This document shows, piece by piece, positions 9,401 through 21,156 of a stretch of 64,000 nt of DNA; position 1 is the stretch's first letter, and every line of letters starts with the position of its first letter. The notes beneath the pieces were generated by a model. The model was not told where the DNA came from, did not search any database, and saw only the letters and a list, made by a program, of their open reading frames with translations. Both the position numbers and the translations under genes were made by a program. Source of the stretch: Trametes villosa (taxonomy: Eukaryota; Basidiomycota; Agaricomycetes; Polyporales; Polyporaceae); the NCBI GenBank assembly GCA_002964805.2, contig PUDQ02000076.1, positions 1-64,000 on the forward strand, written 5' to 3'.

Positions 9401-10274
9401 CTCGCCCGAGCTCTGCCAAAGCACGGTCGAGCAGGTCTGACGGGCGCTTGCGCGGGGCGCGGGCAGCCAATGGGAGCGGTTGGCGAGGGAGCGCGGCGGC
9501 GCGAAATCGACGCTCGGTCTGCTGGAGGCCGTCGAGGAGAGCCGGACGTCGCTGAGCTGGGGCCAGTACAGAGCCGTGGATGAGAGCCTGAACGTCGCTG
9601 CGGGCGGTCGCCAGGCCTGACCGCACCGGCCAAGACAGCTTCCATGCATCCGACGTCATCGCCGCAGGTCGGGATCCCGTGGATGCGCACCGCGCGCTGT
9701 CCACCCCGACCGACCGCCGACCGCTCGCAAGTCGAATGCGAGAGCTCACCCGCGTCCAATGCAGACATGGATCCGTGAAGCCGTCAGAAAGGCCTCCATC
9801 TCCCGTGTTTCGTACGGCGGAAGCAGCGGATGTGGGGAACGGCCACTCTACTTCCCCACACTTAGATGATGGGCGGCAGACCTAGCGTCCAGACGTCGAC
9901 TGAGTGATGCATCGACCATCGAGAAATCCGGTCTCAGGCTTGTCGTCCAGCGCGAGCCTTGGTATGAAGGCAGCTCCAGACGCTCTGTCTCCTGCGGGGT
10001 GGTCTGAGAAATGCGTATCATTCAAGAGGAGAGCAGAGAAAGAAGTACTGGAGAGAAAAGCAAGGACTTTGAGCCCGCTAACATTCAGATATGTCGGAGC
10101 AGTTGTGTGGCTGCCAGAGCCTTCCGAGTGAGGGGCGCGTTGCATCTCCGACGTCTGAGTTCGACGGGCGCTACCGCACGCAACTCGCGCGATGCCGCAG
10201 CTTGTGCGACCTGCCTTCTGCCACAACTTCGCAAACTCGCAAACTGTGCTAGGCTACTCAACGCTACCGCCGAC
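6457..10274. other. GC- and CpG-rich duplicated sequence upstream of RBM25 copy A; no gene supported
   Basis: The stretch is very GC-rich, so open frames appear by chance on all six frames. None is kept in frame in copy B, none shows recognisable motifs, and several antisense frames overlap extensively. Shorter AT-richer patches occur near 8620-8720 and 9060-9110 (a TATAAATA-like string at 9060). The 3' end (about 9800-10274) would contain the RBM25 promoter and 5' UTR. Confidence 0.6.
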
Positions 10275-11536
10275 ATGCAGCCTAACCGGCTCGGACTGGG
10301 CTCACGTCCCCCAATGCAATCGTACGGCCAGGGTCCTTCGATATCCGCCCTAGCAGCGCAACAGCAAATGCAACATCCTCAGTTCGTGCCGCCACAGCCA
10401 AAAGCCATCACTCTCTTCATCGGCTCGATCTCCGGGGGCATTACCGATGGTTTCCTGAACGACATACTTAGCGTACGCGACAATGTCCGTGTTCGTACGC
10501 GAGTCAAACTCACAGAACTGCAGGCATGCGGCCCGCTCATCTCGTTCAAGCGGCTGATTACGCCTGCGAACAAGCCGCAGGGATTCGGATTCGCTGAGTT
10601 CCAAGATCCTGACAGTGCTCTTCGTGCCATGGCGCTCTTGAATGGCGTTGAGCTACCTGCATTAGAAGATGGGTGCGTAAACAAAAAGCTCCTGGTGGGT
10701 GCGGTTCCCCGAATGATGCGTCCGCCCGATTACAACGTTGCTCGCGCAGGTCAAAGCAGACGAACGGACAAAGTCATTCCTCGACGCGTACCAGGCTCAG
10801 AAGATGAGGACAGATGTGCGTGGTCCACTCCTTTCCGCAAACGACACCTTGTTTGGTGGTAGCATGCACGCCCGCTCCGCGTGTGCATGCTGTCTCACAG
10901 ACTCCTTCGAGTGAGAATGGGCGCTAAACATCGTACTACATACAGTCCGACGAAGAGCAAACACGCCAGGCGAAAGGCCGGGTCGACAGTATGCTCTCCG
11001 ACATCAACAAGAAGTCGCAGGAGGCGGCCAGCAACGGGCTCATCGACCGGGAGAAGTACGTTATCCCACCCCATCTGCACGATCTCCAGGAGGCCGACCT
11101 GCCCGAGACACAACGCGGTCTCGTCATGACCGAAATCGCACAGTTTCGCGAGCGGGCGGCGAAGCGCGAGCGCGAGAAGATGCGCGACGTCCGGGAAGCG
11201 ATGCCCAACGTCCTCGCGGCACCGAGCGGGCCCAAGGTGCGCGAGTGGGGCAAGCCCCAGCTGCCCGAGGCGGAACTGCCACAGGGAGGGAAGGGTTTTG
11301 GGAAGGGCGCGCAGGGGTACAGCAGCTTTGTAGAGTACCGCCCGTCTGCAATATATTTCGTGCGTGCGCTGACGAACGGGAACCGAGCCGCGGGGTGCCT
11401 GATCTGGGGGCAGGATCTGGAGGGGACGGGGAAAGAAAAGCAACCTCTGCGTGTACAGGGATGGCTAGTTGGCGCGCAGGAGCTGGGGGGAAGGTGCGTG
11501 CACTCGCCGCTCGCAGGGCCGGCACGCAGACCCTGA
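10275..11536 (+). pseudogene. RBM25-like 5' fragment (copy A), truncated in exon 4 with a foreign tail
   Basis: Exons 10275-10472, 10524-10694, 10750-10815 and 10946-11334 encode the same first ~274 residues as the intact gene, including the whole RRM, with all splice sites preserved. At 11334 the homology stops within exon 4. The frame continues through unrelated sequence for 67 codons to a TGA at 11534-11536. The acidic/basic helical middle and the C-terminal PWI domain are missing. If transcribed, the product would be a roughly 341-aa RRM-only protein. All differences from copy B in the shared exons are silent, so the copy may be recent, conserved by conversion, or an allelic haplotype. 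I call it a pseudogene because essential domains are lost. Confidence 0.8.
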
Positions 11537-14500
11537 CTTCTTGATCGCGCAGATATGTACAGCCTGGTCTCCCGCCGCCTCCACGCGCTGCCCGCCGTCC
11601 GCCCCTGCGCCCCCGCCCGCTCCCCCGCCGTGCCCAGCCTCGGGACGCCGGTGCACTCGCCCTCTCGTGCCGCCCTCTCGTGCCGCCGCCCCGCCAGACC
11701 CTGCACATCGCGCCGTGAGTGATCGGCCGGAAGCGTCGCACTAGCGCAAGCTCGCGGTTTCTCTGGCGTCACACCTGCCGCCAACGGCTCCCTCCGCCCG
11801 GTCCAACGGGCACGACGAGCACGTACGGCCGGGGAGCGGTGCTGTGCGACGGCGCCGTCGACGGATGCGGCCTCCGCCGCTAGAACGCGGTCTGTGGCTG
11901 CGGGCGGACTGCCTGCAGAGAATACTGCACGTACAAGGTGAAACCCCAATGGCCGCGACGAGAACGCCCCGCCGGCGAGCAGTACAGGGGTGCCGCCCGG
12001 CGGCGCTGTGGACGGATGCGGTCTGCACCACCGCGCCCGCGGCGGACTAGAACGCGGTCTTCGGCCGCGGGTACAGCGGATGCAGAGCGCCCCGCACAAC
12101 AAGGTAAGCCTCTGGTCTGTCTCAGCCAAAGAGAAGCGTCTGCTCACCGGTATTCGTACCGCGCGTGCGCCCGCACGTTCAGGCGAGCGCGGCGACACTC
12201 CCGGCGACGTACTTCGTTCGCCCCGCATAGTTGCGTTCGGCCGCGCAGGATGCGCGCGATGCAGCCGTGCTTGGAAGCCAAGGCGGCCGGGTTTTCAGAA
12301 AACATGCGGTCAGCGACTCGCTAGGAACGCAGCGCCCCGGACTACTCACCTCTGAAGTAGAAAGCAGCCCGCATCGGCAGCCCGCCGGCCACTGACGCCT
12401 CGTCTGGGCGCACTCGATTCAGAGGCGGCCCCAGTGTTCTCTTCAAGATGCCGAACGGCCGGCCGATGCGCTCCTCGCGAACGGCCGATGCGCGCCCCGA
12501 TTGCAGTTCGGTCAGGGTTTGGATGCACGGCGTAGCAGAGATGTACTCACTGGTATGTATACAGGCGCCATACCGAGCTGGTGGCCAAAGACGCAGCAGC
12601 CGGCCGAAGCTGGCACCGTCGATCACCGCTCACCCGCGGCTCGGCGGCGCTGCTTCGCACTTGCCGCCTCCGCGTCCTCCGCATCGACCACCCAACACGG
12701 CTGTGCAAGCCCACTGCGCGCCCGCCCCGACGTTGTGCTCTTCGCTGCGGCCATAGACTCGGAGAACGCGGCACCGCGCGCCGCGCCTATGTGAGTTGAT
12801 CGACGCTCTGCACGGAACTGAACTCACATTTCGAATAGCGCCTTCTTTGCGCGCGACGAATGCCAGACGAAGTCGCTGGGAGCCGCCCGTCCGCAATATG
12901 TGTGATGCACGAACGACTGCAGGTCAGTCGCTCGCAGCTCGGCGTAGGAGTGGCAGCCGGCCGCCGCTACAGACGCACGAGCACGCAACGTCAGAATCTC
13001 GACTGCCCGCGTGCGGTGGTCTGCACGCCGGGAGATGCCATTCAAGCACGTACCAGACTCCGTGCCGCCCCCGCCGCGCCCAGCCATGCAAGGCCAGCCG
13101 CCGCCGTGCTCGGGCCCTTGGTACGCCCTCAAATCACCCATCTTCTCCGTGCCAGTGATGGACGGCCCGCTGATCATAGCCGTGTAGAGGCGACGAGGCA
13201 ACAGGCAATCGAGCGTGAGGTTGGCCGAGGAGCGGCGGGAGGGAGAGGGAGAGTCCCCGGACGTGGGGTGAAAAATACGAGCGGATGTCGGCAGGCGAGA
13301 CTATCTCAAGCACCGTACCGGCGCGGCCGAACTACGAAGTACGGAGTCCGCCGTGCGGGGTGCATGCTCGAGCGCGATCTGCTGCACCGTGGGCGTGCGG
13401 CCGGCATCGAGGTGAGCATTTACATCATTCTTTGCAGGTTCCCGTAGGTTGTTTCCCGCGACGCTCTTCGGTCCGTTCACAGCTTTTGTGGCACTTCGTC
13501 GGTGACGTGCGTTGCCGATGGGATCCCGCAAACACTGTGCGTGGGCCCCGATGTCGCGTACTTTAGGTAGACATCTCCTCGACTGTTGTATAATAAATCT
13601 CGGCTCCGTTGTGCCCCGAACGGTCTGATAGAGTGTACGGGACGACTGCCCGCCTGCTGAATGTGCTGCCCCATGCCCGAGACTCCTGGCTCGGCGAAAC
13701 TCCGTGAACGCCTAGAAATCAATAGCCTCGGGCTCGTGTCGGCGAGGGAAGCTCAACCTGATATTATGCCGCCTCCTCACGGAAGTTTATTGATTATTCT
13801 CCCGACTTACACGCATGCCCGCGAGAACACTATGAGAACCGATAGGGCCCAGAGTGTCGGTCCAATCGCGCTCAGCGCTGTGGGTACCGATTACGGTCGA
13901 AACAAGCTTCGAGGGCTCTCGCGGAGTGAGGCACGCGGCGGATTCTTTCTCCAGCAACGCCCCGCTCTCCCGCCCGCTTCTAATTAGGCTAGGCCAGCTG
14001 CAGGCATTGTCGCGACGGAGGGACATCCGATACCGAGTCAGAAAGCGAATGTCGGTAAGGCTGAGGCTTCGTAAATCAATCCTACCGGACCTGTGGGTTT
14101 CTGGTTTCCGGGGCGTCCGCCGGCGTGCAGCTCGAAGCAAATCGTTATATTGTATGTACAGTAACACACCGGGGCGATGCAGACGGCCCACACGGGACGC
14201 CGGGCGTGCAACCACGCGGCTCCCGAACAATCAAACACCTGCTGTGCACCGTTACGAGAACGGACTGGTGACCTCGGGCCACCCACCTTCGATCTTGCGT
14301 TCGCGGACGCCTCTCGCTACCGCCCTGCGCTCCGTCGTACACGCAACGAGCGCACCGAGTGGATGCCCCCGCCCCGGTCGTCGCACTACGCATGCAGAGC
14401 ATTCGGACGGGCAGCGCGTGCACGCCGCTGACACCGTCCCGCTGCGACGAAACGGGGGCGCGGGACTGCCTCTCTGCACGCGCATTCGCCCTCGCCGCGG

Positions 14501-14880
14501 GACGCGAGCGCAAGACGCTCGGGCGGGCGGGCGAGTGGCTACGCGAGCCGAACGGGACGAGATCGCAAACACGACGCCCGCTCCGCGGTTCCGTGCATGG
14601 CGGCGGTACGTAGTGTGCGAACTCGCACCTGGGCCCGCCGACGCGCCTCCCGCCGTGTCGCGCGCCCATTGGTGCCGCACGACGCCCCGGGGTGTCGCCC
14701 CATTTTCCAACGCCGATCCGAGCAGACGGCGTCCGACGTAGACGCAGCGTGCGTACGCCTGCGTCGAGCCCTCTGCCCATGCCGCGCGCTGGTTGGTCCC
14801 GGGCTGCGGGGTGTGCGCACGGGACGCAGGGGCGGCGGGTCGTCTTTCGTTTCCGCTGGCGTGTCCGCATGACGGAGGGC
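11537..14880. other. GC-rich spacer between the two duplication copies; no gene supported
   Basis: This 3.3-kb stretch is present once. It contains an imperfect internal repeat of about 45 bp (near 11856-11908 and 12009-12075, both with GACGGATGCGG and CTAGAACGCGGTCT). An AT-richer island lies at about 13400-13850. Long frames occur on both strands but have the Arg/Ala/Pro-rich composition expected from reading GC-rich noncoding DNA, and I recognise no domain. I see no transposon ends. Confidence 0.5.
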
Positions 14881-17800
14881 ATGGCGCGGGGTGGACGTCG
14901 CCGCCGTCCTTGCTCGCTAGCGGTGCAGATCGGGGCGCGGTCAGTGATAAGGGCGTGGGGGAGCCAAGCGGGGGAATCACCTCCTCCTCGTCCCCCGTCA
15001 TCCTGAGCGGCCGCAGGTCTGCTCTTCTCTCGTCGGTGCGCGATGCACTCACCGTCCTCGCCCTGCAGCATCCCGCCGTCCGCTCCGCGTGTCGATCCCC
15101 GCCGCATCTTCCGAAGACCGTAGTCAGCTGGGTAGGACGCACCTGCAGCCAAAGTTAGTGCTCGTACGCTCGCGACTGTACACCGCTCACACACGTCGAA
15201 GCAGCCGGCCTCGCGCACGCCACGGCGCTGGACATCCTCAACGCCGCCGAACGGCTCGCCTTCAAACACACACGCACACGCCGTACGTACCTCCGACCCA
15301 CCGCCTGCACCGGGCGCACCACTCTCACAGTCTCAGACAGCCGCGAACTCGGACCGAACGGGCACGCCGCTCCCGTTCGCGGAACTCACCGCCCCCTCGA
15401 TACCGCCCCGCACGCGATACCGCACTGCGAGCCGCACGCGTCCACATCATCGGAAAAGGCACGTACCGTCAACCATATACCGTGCACCGCGCACCACAGC
15501 CGCTCTCGTCTCACTCACCGTGACCTTGCGCGCAGCGTCCTCGCGGAATGCACGAGCCGCGACGTACCGGATTCCGAACGCCGAGGAGGATGGTCGTCCC
15601 GTACTCGTACCCGCACTGTCGTAGATACCTCGGCGGGGTCTTGGTGGCTGAGGGACGCGGCGAGGGACGCCTTCAAGCGAGCGGTGAGCCACGGCGCACC
15701 TCGCAGGGGCTCACGGAGCGGGCGGGGGCGTTCGTGGGCGCGCTGTCTGCATCGAGGAGAAGGGGCCGAACGGCACACGCCCGCGCCCGCTCCTCGATCG
15801 TGCCGCGGCCGGTGTCCGGGCTGCCAAGGTGCAGATCTTGGTCAGTGGGAAGCGGTAGCGCGGGCGCGACGAACTCAGTGGGGGGCCGGCTTCGAGCACG
15901 CCTCGCGTGTCGAGCAACGGCGCGAGGCCATCGTTCCATAGAGTCGGGGCGAGCGGGGACGTGCCCCGACCAGACAGCAGCGGACGCGCGCGGGCCGTCC
16001 AACAGCGGCCCGATCGCGCTCGCACACACGCACGCACACGTCCCGGCCGTGCGCGCAGGCGCTGTGCAGGCGGCGCCCGGGCACGACGAGCCTCGATCGC
16101 TGCGTCATCGGCGCAGACGGGGCGGGAGCGGCAGGTGCGGTGTGCGGCCGGGGCCTCCGTGCGCCGTCGTCGGGACCGAAGAAGACGCGGGCGGGCCTGC
16201 GCCGTGCGCGATGGGTGCCTGTGGGCGTACGGACACCGGCGCGGGCGCGGGCGCCCCTGGCGTGGCGACGTCGTCCGACGCGCCTGGCGTGGCATTTGTG
16301 CTGTGGAGAGTCGGAACGGGTGAGCGGGGGTAGATGCACGCGGCGGCCACACAGCGCGCCTGAGCGGCGCGTGCACAGACGCGTCGTGGCTGCTCTTGGG
16401 CGACGTCTGTCGTCCGAAGCCGCGACGGCACGCGTCGGCGGACGAGACAGGCGGCGGGCTGGTGCTCATGTGGAGACGACCGTCGTGGCCTCGACACGCA
16501 CGGCCCCCGCCACGACTGGCCGCGGCCGCGCACCTGTGCACACGCGGCGTCGTCGTCGCCTATTCCGGCCCCTGTAGCGGCGCGCAGATCGCACGCCAGG
16601 CGTGCTGTCGTCCGAACACGGTCGGCCGGACGAAGACGTCCGGCGTGCCTGACGTCGAGCAACGGTGTCAGGAGGTTGACTAGTCGCCGACAAAGCGGGG
16701 AAGCTCACCTCTGAGCCGGAGGCGTGACCCCCGTGCGTCTGCGTCGTAGAAACGTGCTAGGATGCGTGGGGACGCTTGGGAACGTCCCACACCGCGGCCC
16801 GTTCGCTCCTGGCGATGTTCCGGGGCCGCCCTTGACATCGTCGCGGACGCGGCCGCGCGGAGATGCCTTGGGGGAGGTCCGCTGCGAGCACGGGCGAGCC
16901 GGGGGAGACTGCTATCGGCGGGTCCTTTCCGCTCGGTGCACAGACGCCGCGGACCGCGAGAACGCGATTCGACGCTGTACGAGCGCACGCAGCGACCTCT
17001 CTTCCGTGCGTGAGTCCGTGTAGGGTCGAGTGGGACTCACCGGCGTCGTGCAATTCGCTCCCCGGGGCGCAAACGTCGAGGCGCGAGGCGCGTCCGAAAA
17101 GTCTAAATCTTGAGCGCCTAAACAGGAGAGGTCGACGGACGTACTCCGCGGCGCCGGTAATTCCCCCCACACGTCCGGGGCGGCGCGGAAATTCACATAT
17201 CCTAAGCGAGAGCGGTTAGAAGAGCCAGGGTATTCGATACGAGGGGAAACGGCGTAGAGCGCGGGGTGGAATGGCGGAAACGGGCGGCGAGGCGAAACGA
17301 CACCTTCGCCGAATCGCGCGAGAATGGGTTCGTACGGTGCCCCAGTGTTCGTAGGAGGGGGAGGGAGCAGAGCGCAGGCGGTAGCACTCACATTCGAGGG
17401 GCGGTGCGGGATTTTGGGTGGTATGCCACAGTGTTCGGCTCGGGGCGAGCGCGGACGCCGGATTCTCGCCATGAAAACAGGACCGCATGTCAGGGGCGGA
17501 TACCCCATGTGTCCGGGCCCTTTTGCGAATGTAGGCGAGCGAGTAGGAATATAATATGGTCGAAAAACGTGGGAGTGGCTGCAGATTGCGGACGGAGTGA
17601 GTAGAGGCATTTGGCAGAGTGTAAGTAGGACGCACCTTTGAGGACATTTCCCGGGTTTCCCGGGCGATATGGGTGTCGTTCCGCACGGGGCGCGGGCGGG
17701 GCGTGGATATATGCAGTCCGCGCGAGCGTCCGAGGCGAGGGACGGCGGGAACTGCGGGCGGGACGCGGCGGACGGGCTGCACAAGCGCGAGCTAGCAGCA

Positions 17801-19935
17801 CAGGAGGCAGCAAAAGACGACTCCGAGAGGCGCAAGGCGGCCTCTCGAGTCGGCGAGTGCATGGGCGAGAGGTCCCTCACTCGCGCGCTCGACGCCGCCA
17901 AAGCACGGTCGAGCAGGTCTGACGGGCGCTTGCGCGGAGGACGGGGAGCCAATGGGAGCGGTTGGCGAGGGAGCGCGGCGGCGCGAAATCGACGCTCGGT
18001 CTGTTCGAGGCCGTCGACGAGAGCCGGACGTCGCTGAGCTGGGCCAGTACAGAGCCGTGGATGAGAGCCTGAACGTCGCTGCGGGCGGTCGCCAGGCCTG
18101 ACCGCACCGGCCAAGACAGCTTCCATGCATCCGACGTCATCGCCGCAGGTCGGGATCCCGTGGATGCGCGCCGCGCGCTGTCCACCCCGACCGAACGCCG
18201 ACCACTCGCAAGTCGAATGCCAGAGCTCACCCGCGTCCAATGCAGACATGAATCCGTGAAGCCGTCAGAAAGGCCTCCATCTCCGGTGTTTCGTACGGCG
18301 GAAGCAGCGGATGTGGGGAACGGCCACTCTATTTCCCCACACTTAGATGATGGGCGGCAGACCTAGCGTCCAGACGTCGACTGGGCGATGCATCAATCGT
18401 CGAGAAATCCAGTCTCAGGCTTGTCGTCCAGCGCGAGCCTTGGTATGAAGGCAGCTCCAGACGCTCTGTCTCCTGCGAGGCGGTCCGAGAAATGCGTATC
18501 ATTCAAGAGGAGAGCAGAGGAAGAAGTACTGGAGAGAAAAGCAAGGACTTTGAGCCCGCTAACATTCAGATATGTCGGAGCAGCCTTCCGAGATGGGGGC
18601 GCGTTGCATCTCCGACGTCTGAGTTCGACGGGCGCTACCGCACGCAACTCGCGCGATGCCGCAGCTTGTGCGACCTGCCTTCTGCCACAACTTCGCAAAC
18701 TCGCAAACTGTGCTAGGCTACTCAACGCTACCGCCGACATGCAGCCTAACCGGCTCGGACTGGGCTCACGTCCTCCAATGCAATCGTACGGCCAGGGGCC
18801 TTCGATATCTGCCCTCGCAGCGCAACAGCAAATGCAACATCCTCAGTTCGTGCCGCCACAGCCAAAAGCCATTACTCTCTTCATCGGCTCGATCTCCGGA
18901 GGCATTACCGATGGGTTCCTGAACGACATACTCAGCGTACGCGACACGCCCTTGGTAGTGCGAGTGTGCGACTGACAATATTGCAGGCATGCGGTCCTCT
19001 CATATCGTTCAAGCGGCTGATTACGCCCGCGAACAAGCCGCAAGGGTTCGGATTCGCTGAGTTCCAAGATCCTGACAGTGCTCTTCGTGCCATGGCGCTC
19101 TTGAATGGCGTTGAGCTACCTGCATTAGAAGATGGGTGCGTAAACAAAAAGCTCCTGGTGGGTGCGGTTCCCCGAATGATGCGTCCGCCCGATTACAACG
19201 TTGCTCGCGCAGGTCAAAGCAGACGAACGGACAAAGTCATTCCTCGACGCGTACCAGGCCCAGAAGATGAGGACAGATGTACGTGGCCTATTCTATCTTG
19301 CCAATGGCGTCCTTTGCGCAGACCTGGGGCCCGCTTAACGCGGCCGGACCCCATTACCGAATTGGTCTGACCTGGAGTCGGGGTCAGCACGTGAGAGCGC
19401 GGACATGTGTGCAACCTCTACAGCAGCCCAACGGGTACAGGCATTGGGTCGCGTCTCAGCTATACTAGCCCTCGTCGAGGACTCGAGCTCTGGTCCGCAC
19501 ACCCGTCTCAGACGGTTCCGACTGTGAATGAGCGCTAAACCATGCACCACACACAGTCCGACGAGGAGCAAACACGCCAGGCGAAAGGCCGGGTCGACAG
19601 TATGCTCTCCGACATCAACAAGAAGTCGCAGGAGGCGGCCAGCAACGGGCTCATCGACCGGGAGAAGTACGTTATCCCACCCCATCTGCACGATCTCCAG
19701 GAGGCCGACCTGCCCGAGACACAACGCGGTCTCGTCATGACCGAAATCGCACAGTTTCGCGAACGGGCGGCGAAGCGCGAGCGCGAGAAGATGCGCGACG
19801 TCCGGGAAGCGATGCCCAACGTCCTCGCTGCACCCAGTGGACCGAAAGTCCGTGAGTGGGGCAAGCCCCAGCTACCGGAGGCGGAATTGCCACAGGGAGG
19901 GAAGGGCTTTGGGAAGGGTGCGCAGGGGTACAGCA
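14881..19935. repeat. Segmental duplication, copy B
   Basis: This is the partner of 6452-11334. It lacks the retroelement, and its RBM25-like gene continues intact past the end of homology. Differences from copy A in the GC-rich part include many substitutions and indels whose lengths are not multiples of three, for example 8 extra bases near 15075. Long open frames present in one copy are therefore broken or shifted in the other, which argues against coding function upstream of the RBM25 ATG. Confidence 0.92.
14886..18738. other. GC-rich duplicated sequence upstream of the intact RBM25 gene; no gene supported
   Basis: This is the counterpart of 6457-10274. It holds no frame conserved with copy A. 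The part just before 18739 should include the promoter and 5' UTR of the RBM25-like gene. It is more similar to copy A (about 18300-18738 against 9780-10274) than the introns of the gene are, although it lacks a short piece found in copy A near 10105-10120. Confidence 0.55.
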
Positions 19936-21156
19936 AGCCCGTCGGATTCGTCAAGGCCGAGGATGGAGGTCGCACACCTGGATCCGAGAGGCAGTCATCA
20001 GTACGACCATCGAAGACTGATGAAGAATTGGAGGCGGAGCGAAGGGAGCTGCGGAGACGGGACGAAGAGAACTCGTACAAGGACGTGAGTGCACCAACTC
20101 TCATCCATGGGTACCATCCGCTCACGTGCTGCAGCGAGAGCGCCGTTATGAACCCCGGGAGCGTAACCGGATAACAGCGCTCGAACGGGCCATCCAACGA
20201 GAGCGCGCGATGAAGGAGGCGGAGGAGCGCGACCGGACCGAGATGCGTGCGCGGCTGGACGTATGGGACGACGACGAGAGCGACGAGCTCTTCTACACCG
20301 ACCGTACACGGTGGCGCGCGCTTCGTTCCCGGCGGCTGGCGGCGGAACAGGCAGCGGACGAAGAGTCTCGGTTGTACGAGGAGCGGGAGACGGAGAACTT
20401 GCGGCGCGAGTCCGAGGCGTTCCTTGCGCGGCAGATGGACGAGATGCAGGCGCTACAAGACGAACAGCGCAAGGCGGGCATGCTGCTCGACGACGGGGCG
20501 CCCGTCAAGCTCGGTGTCTCTCTCACGGCCGTGGTTGCGAAGAAGACAGAGACGGCGCCCAAGGACAAGGCGACGACCCTGTTCGGACAGGAGGAAGAGG
20601 AGGAGGAGGCGATCAAGAAGCGGAAGGTGCCATTACCAAAGCTCGACTTGGCCGAGAGCGGGGAGAAGGCGAAGGAGCGTCTGGAGAAGATCCGGGGCGA
20701 GGTGCCGCGCGACAAGGAAACGCTCTTCAAGAGCAAGGTCCGATGGGATGGTGTCTCCGATGTGAGTAAAGGCGTAACACACATTGCGCGATGGTGCTAA
20801 CGCGGAACCAGGTCATGATCGACCGGAAACTGGAGCCACTTGTCAAGCGGCAAATGACCAAGTACCTGGGCGAGATGGAAGACGACGACCTGATCATGTT
20901 CGTCTTGGAGCACCTGAAGGACCACAAGGGGCCCTCGAAGCTCATCGAAGGTCTCGAGCCGGTGCGTGTCCACTTATACCTTCGTGCCGTACCTCACGTC
21001 CCAGACGCACTCCACGAACGCCGCTGACTTACACGACGCACACAGGTACTCGAAGAAGAGGCGTCCGAGTTCGTTATCAGCATCTGGCGCCAGATCATCT
21101 TCGAGAGCATGGCCTACGGCGAAGGCCTGCACACGGAGAAGCTCATGGTGGACTAA
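18739..21156 (+). CDS. RBM25-like splicing factor (RRM + PWI domains)
   Basis: Seven exons, all with phase-0 introns (18739-18936, 18987-19157, 19213-19278, 19557-20084, 20135-20761, 20812-20961, 21046-21156), give about 616 aa. The N-terminus holds an RRM (about residues 43-126) with RNP2 LFIGSI and RNP1 GFGFAEF. The middle is rich in Arg, Glu and Asp and predicted helical, including an RERE-like region. The C-terminus (about 520-615) is a PWI domain. This order defines RBM25/Snu71-type proteins, which bind RNA and join the U1 snRNP in nuclear pre-mRNA splicing. Intron 3 is long (278 nt) and differs from that of copy A (130 nt). The start is the first ATG before the conserved block and is shared by both copies. 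Confidence 0.93.

Larger units (their letters stand above)
6452..11334. repeat. Segmental duplication, copy A
   Basis: Bases 6452-11334 align in the same orientation with 14881-19935. The start aligns without gaps (offset 8429). The end aligns at offset 8601, the change coming from many small indels and a longer intron in copy B. In stretches compared by eye identity is around 95%. Both copies hold about 3.8 kb of GC-rich sequence and then the 5' exons of an RBM25-like gene. The right end of homology falls inside a coding exon. The left end abuts the retroelement, so the true left end may be beyond it. Confidence 0.92.

Noticed and set aside
14145..15269. 374-codon minus-strand frame spanning the left edge of copy B
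   Set aside because: It crosses the boundary between unique and duplicated DNA; the duplicated part in copy A sits in a different, shorter frame. No domain is recognisable.
16912..18249. 445-codon minus-strand frame in copy B
   Set aside because: Its counterpart in copy A (8734-9768) shares the start but changes frame after about 70 codons, so the protein is not conserved although the DNA is.
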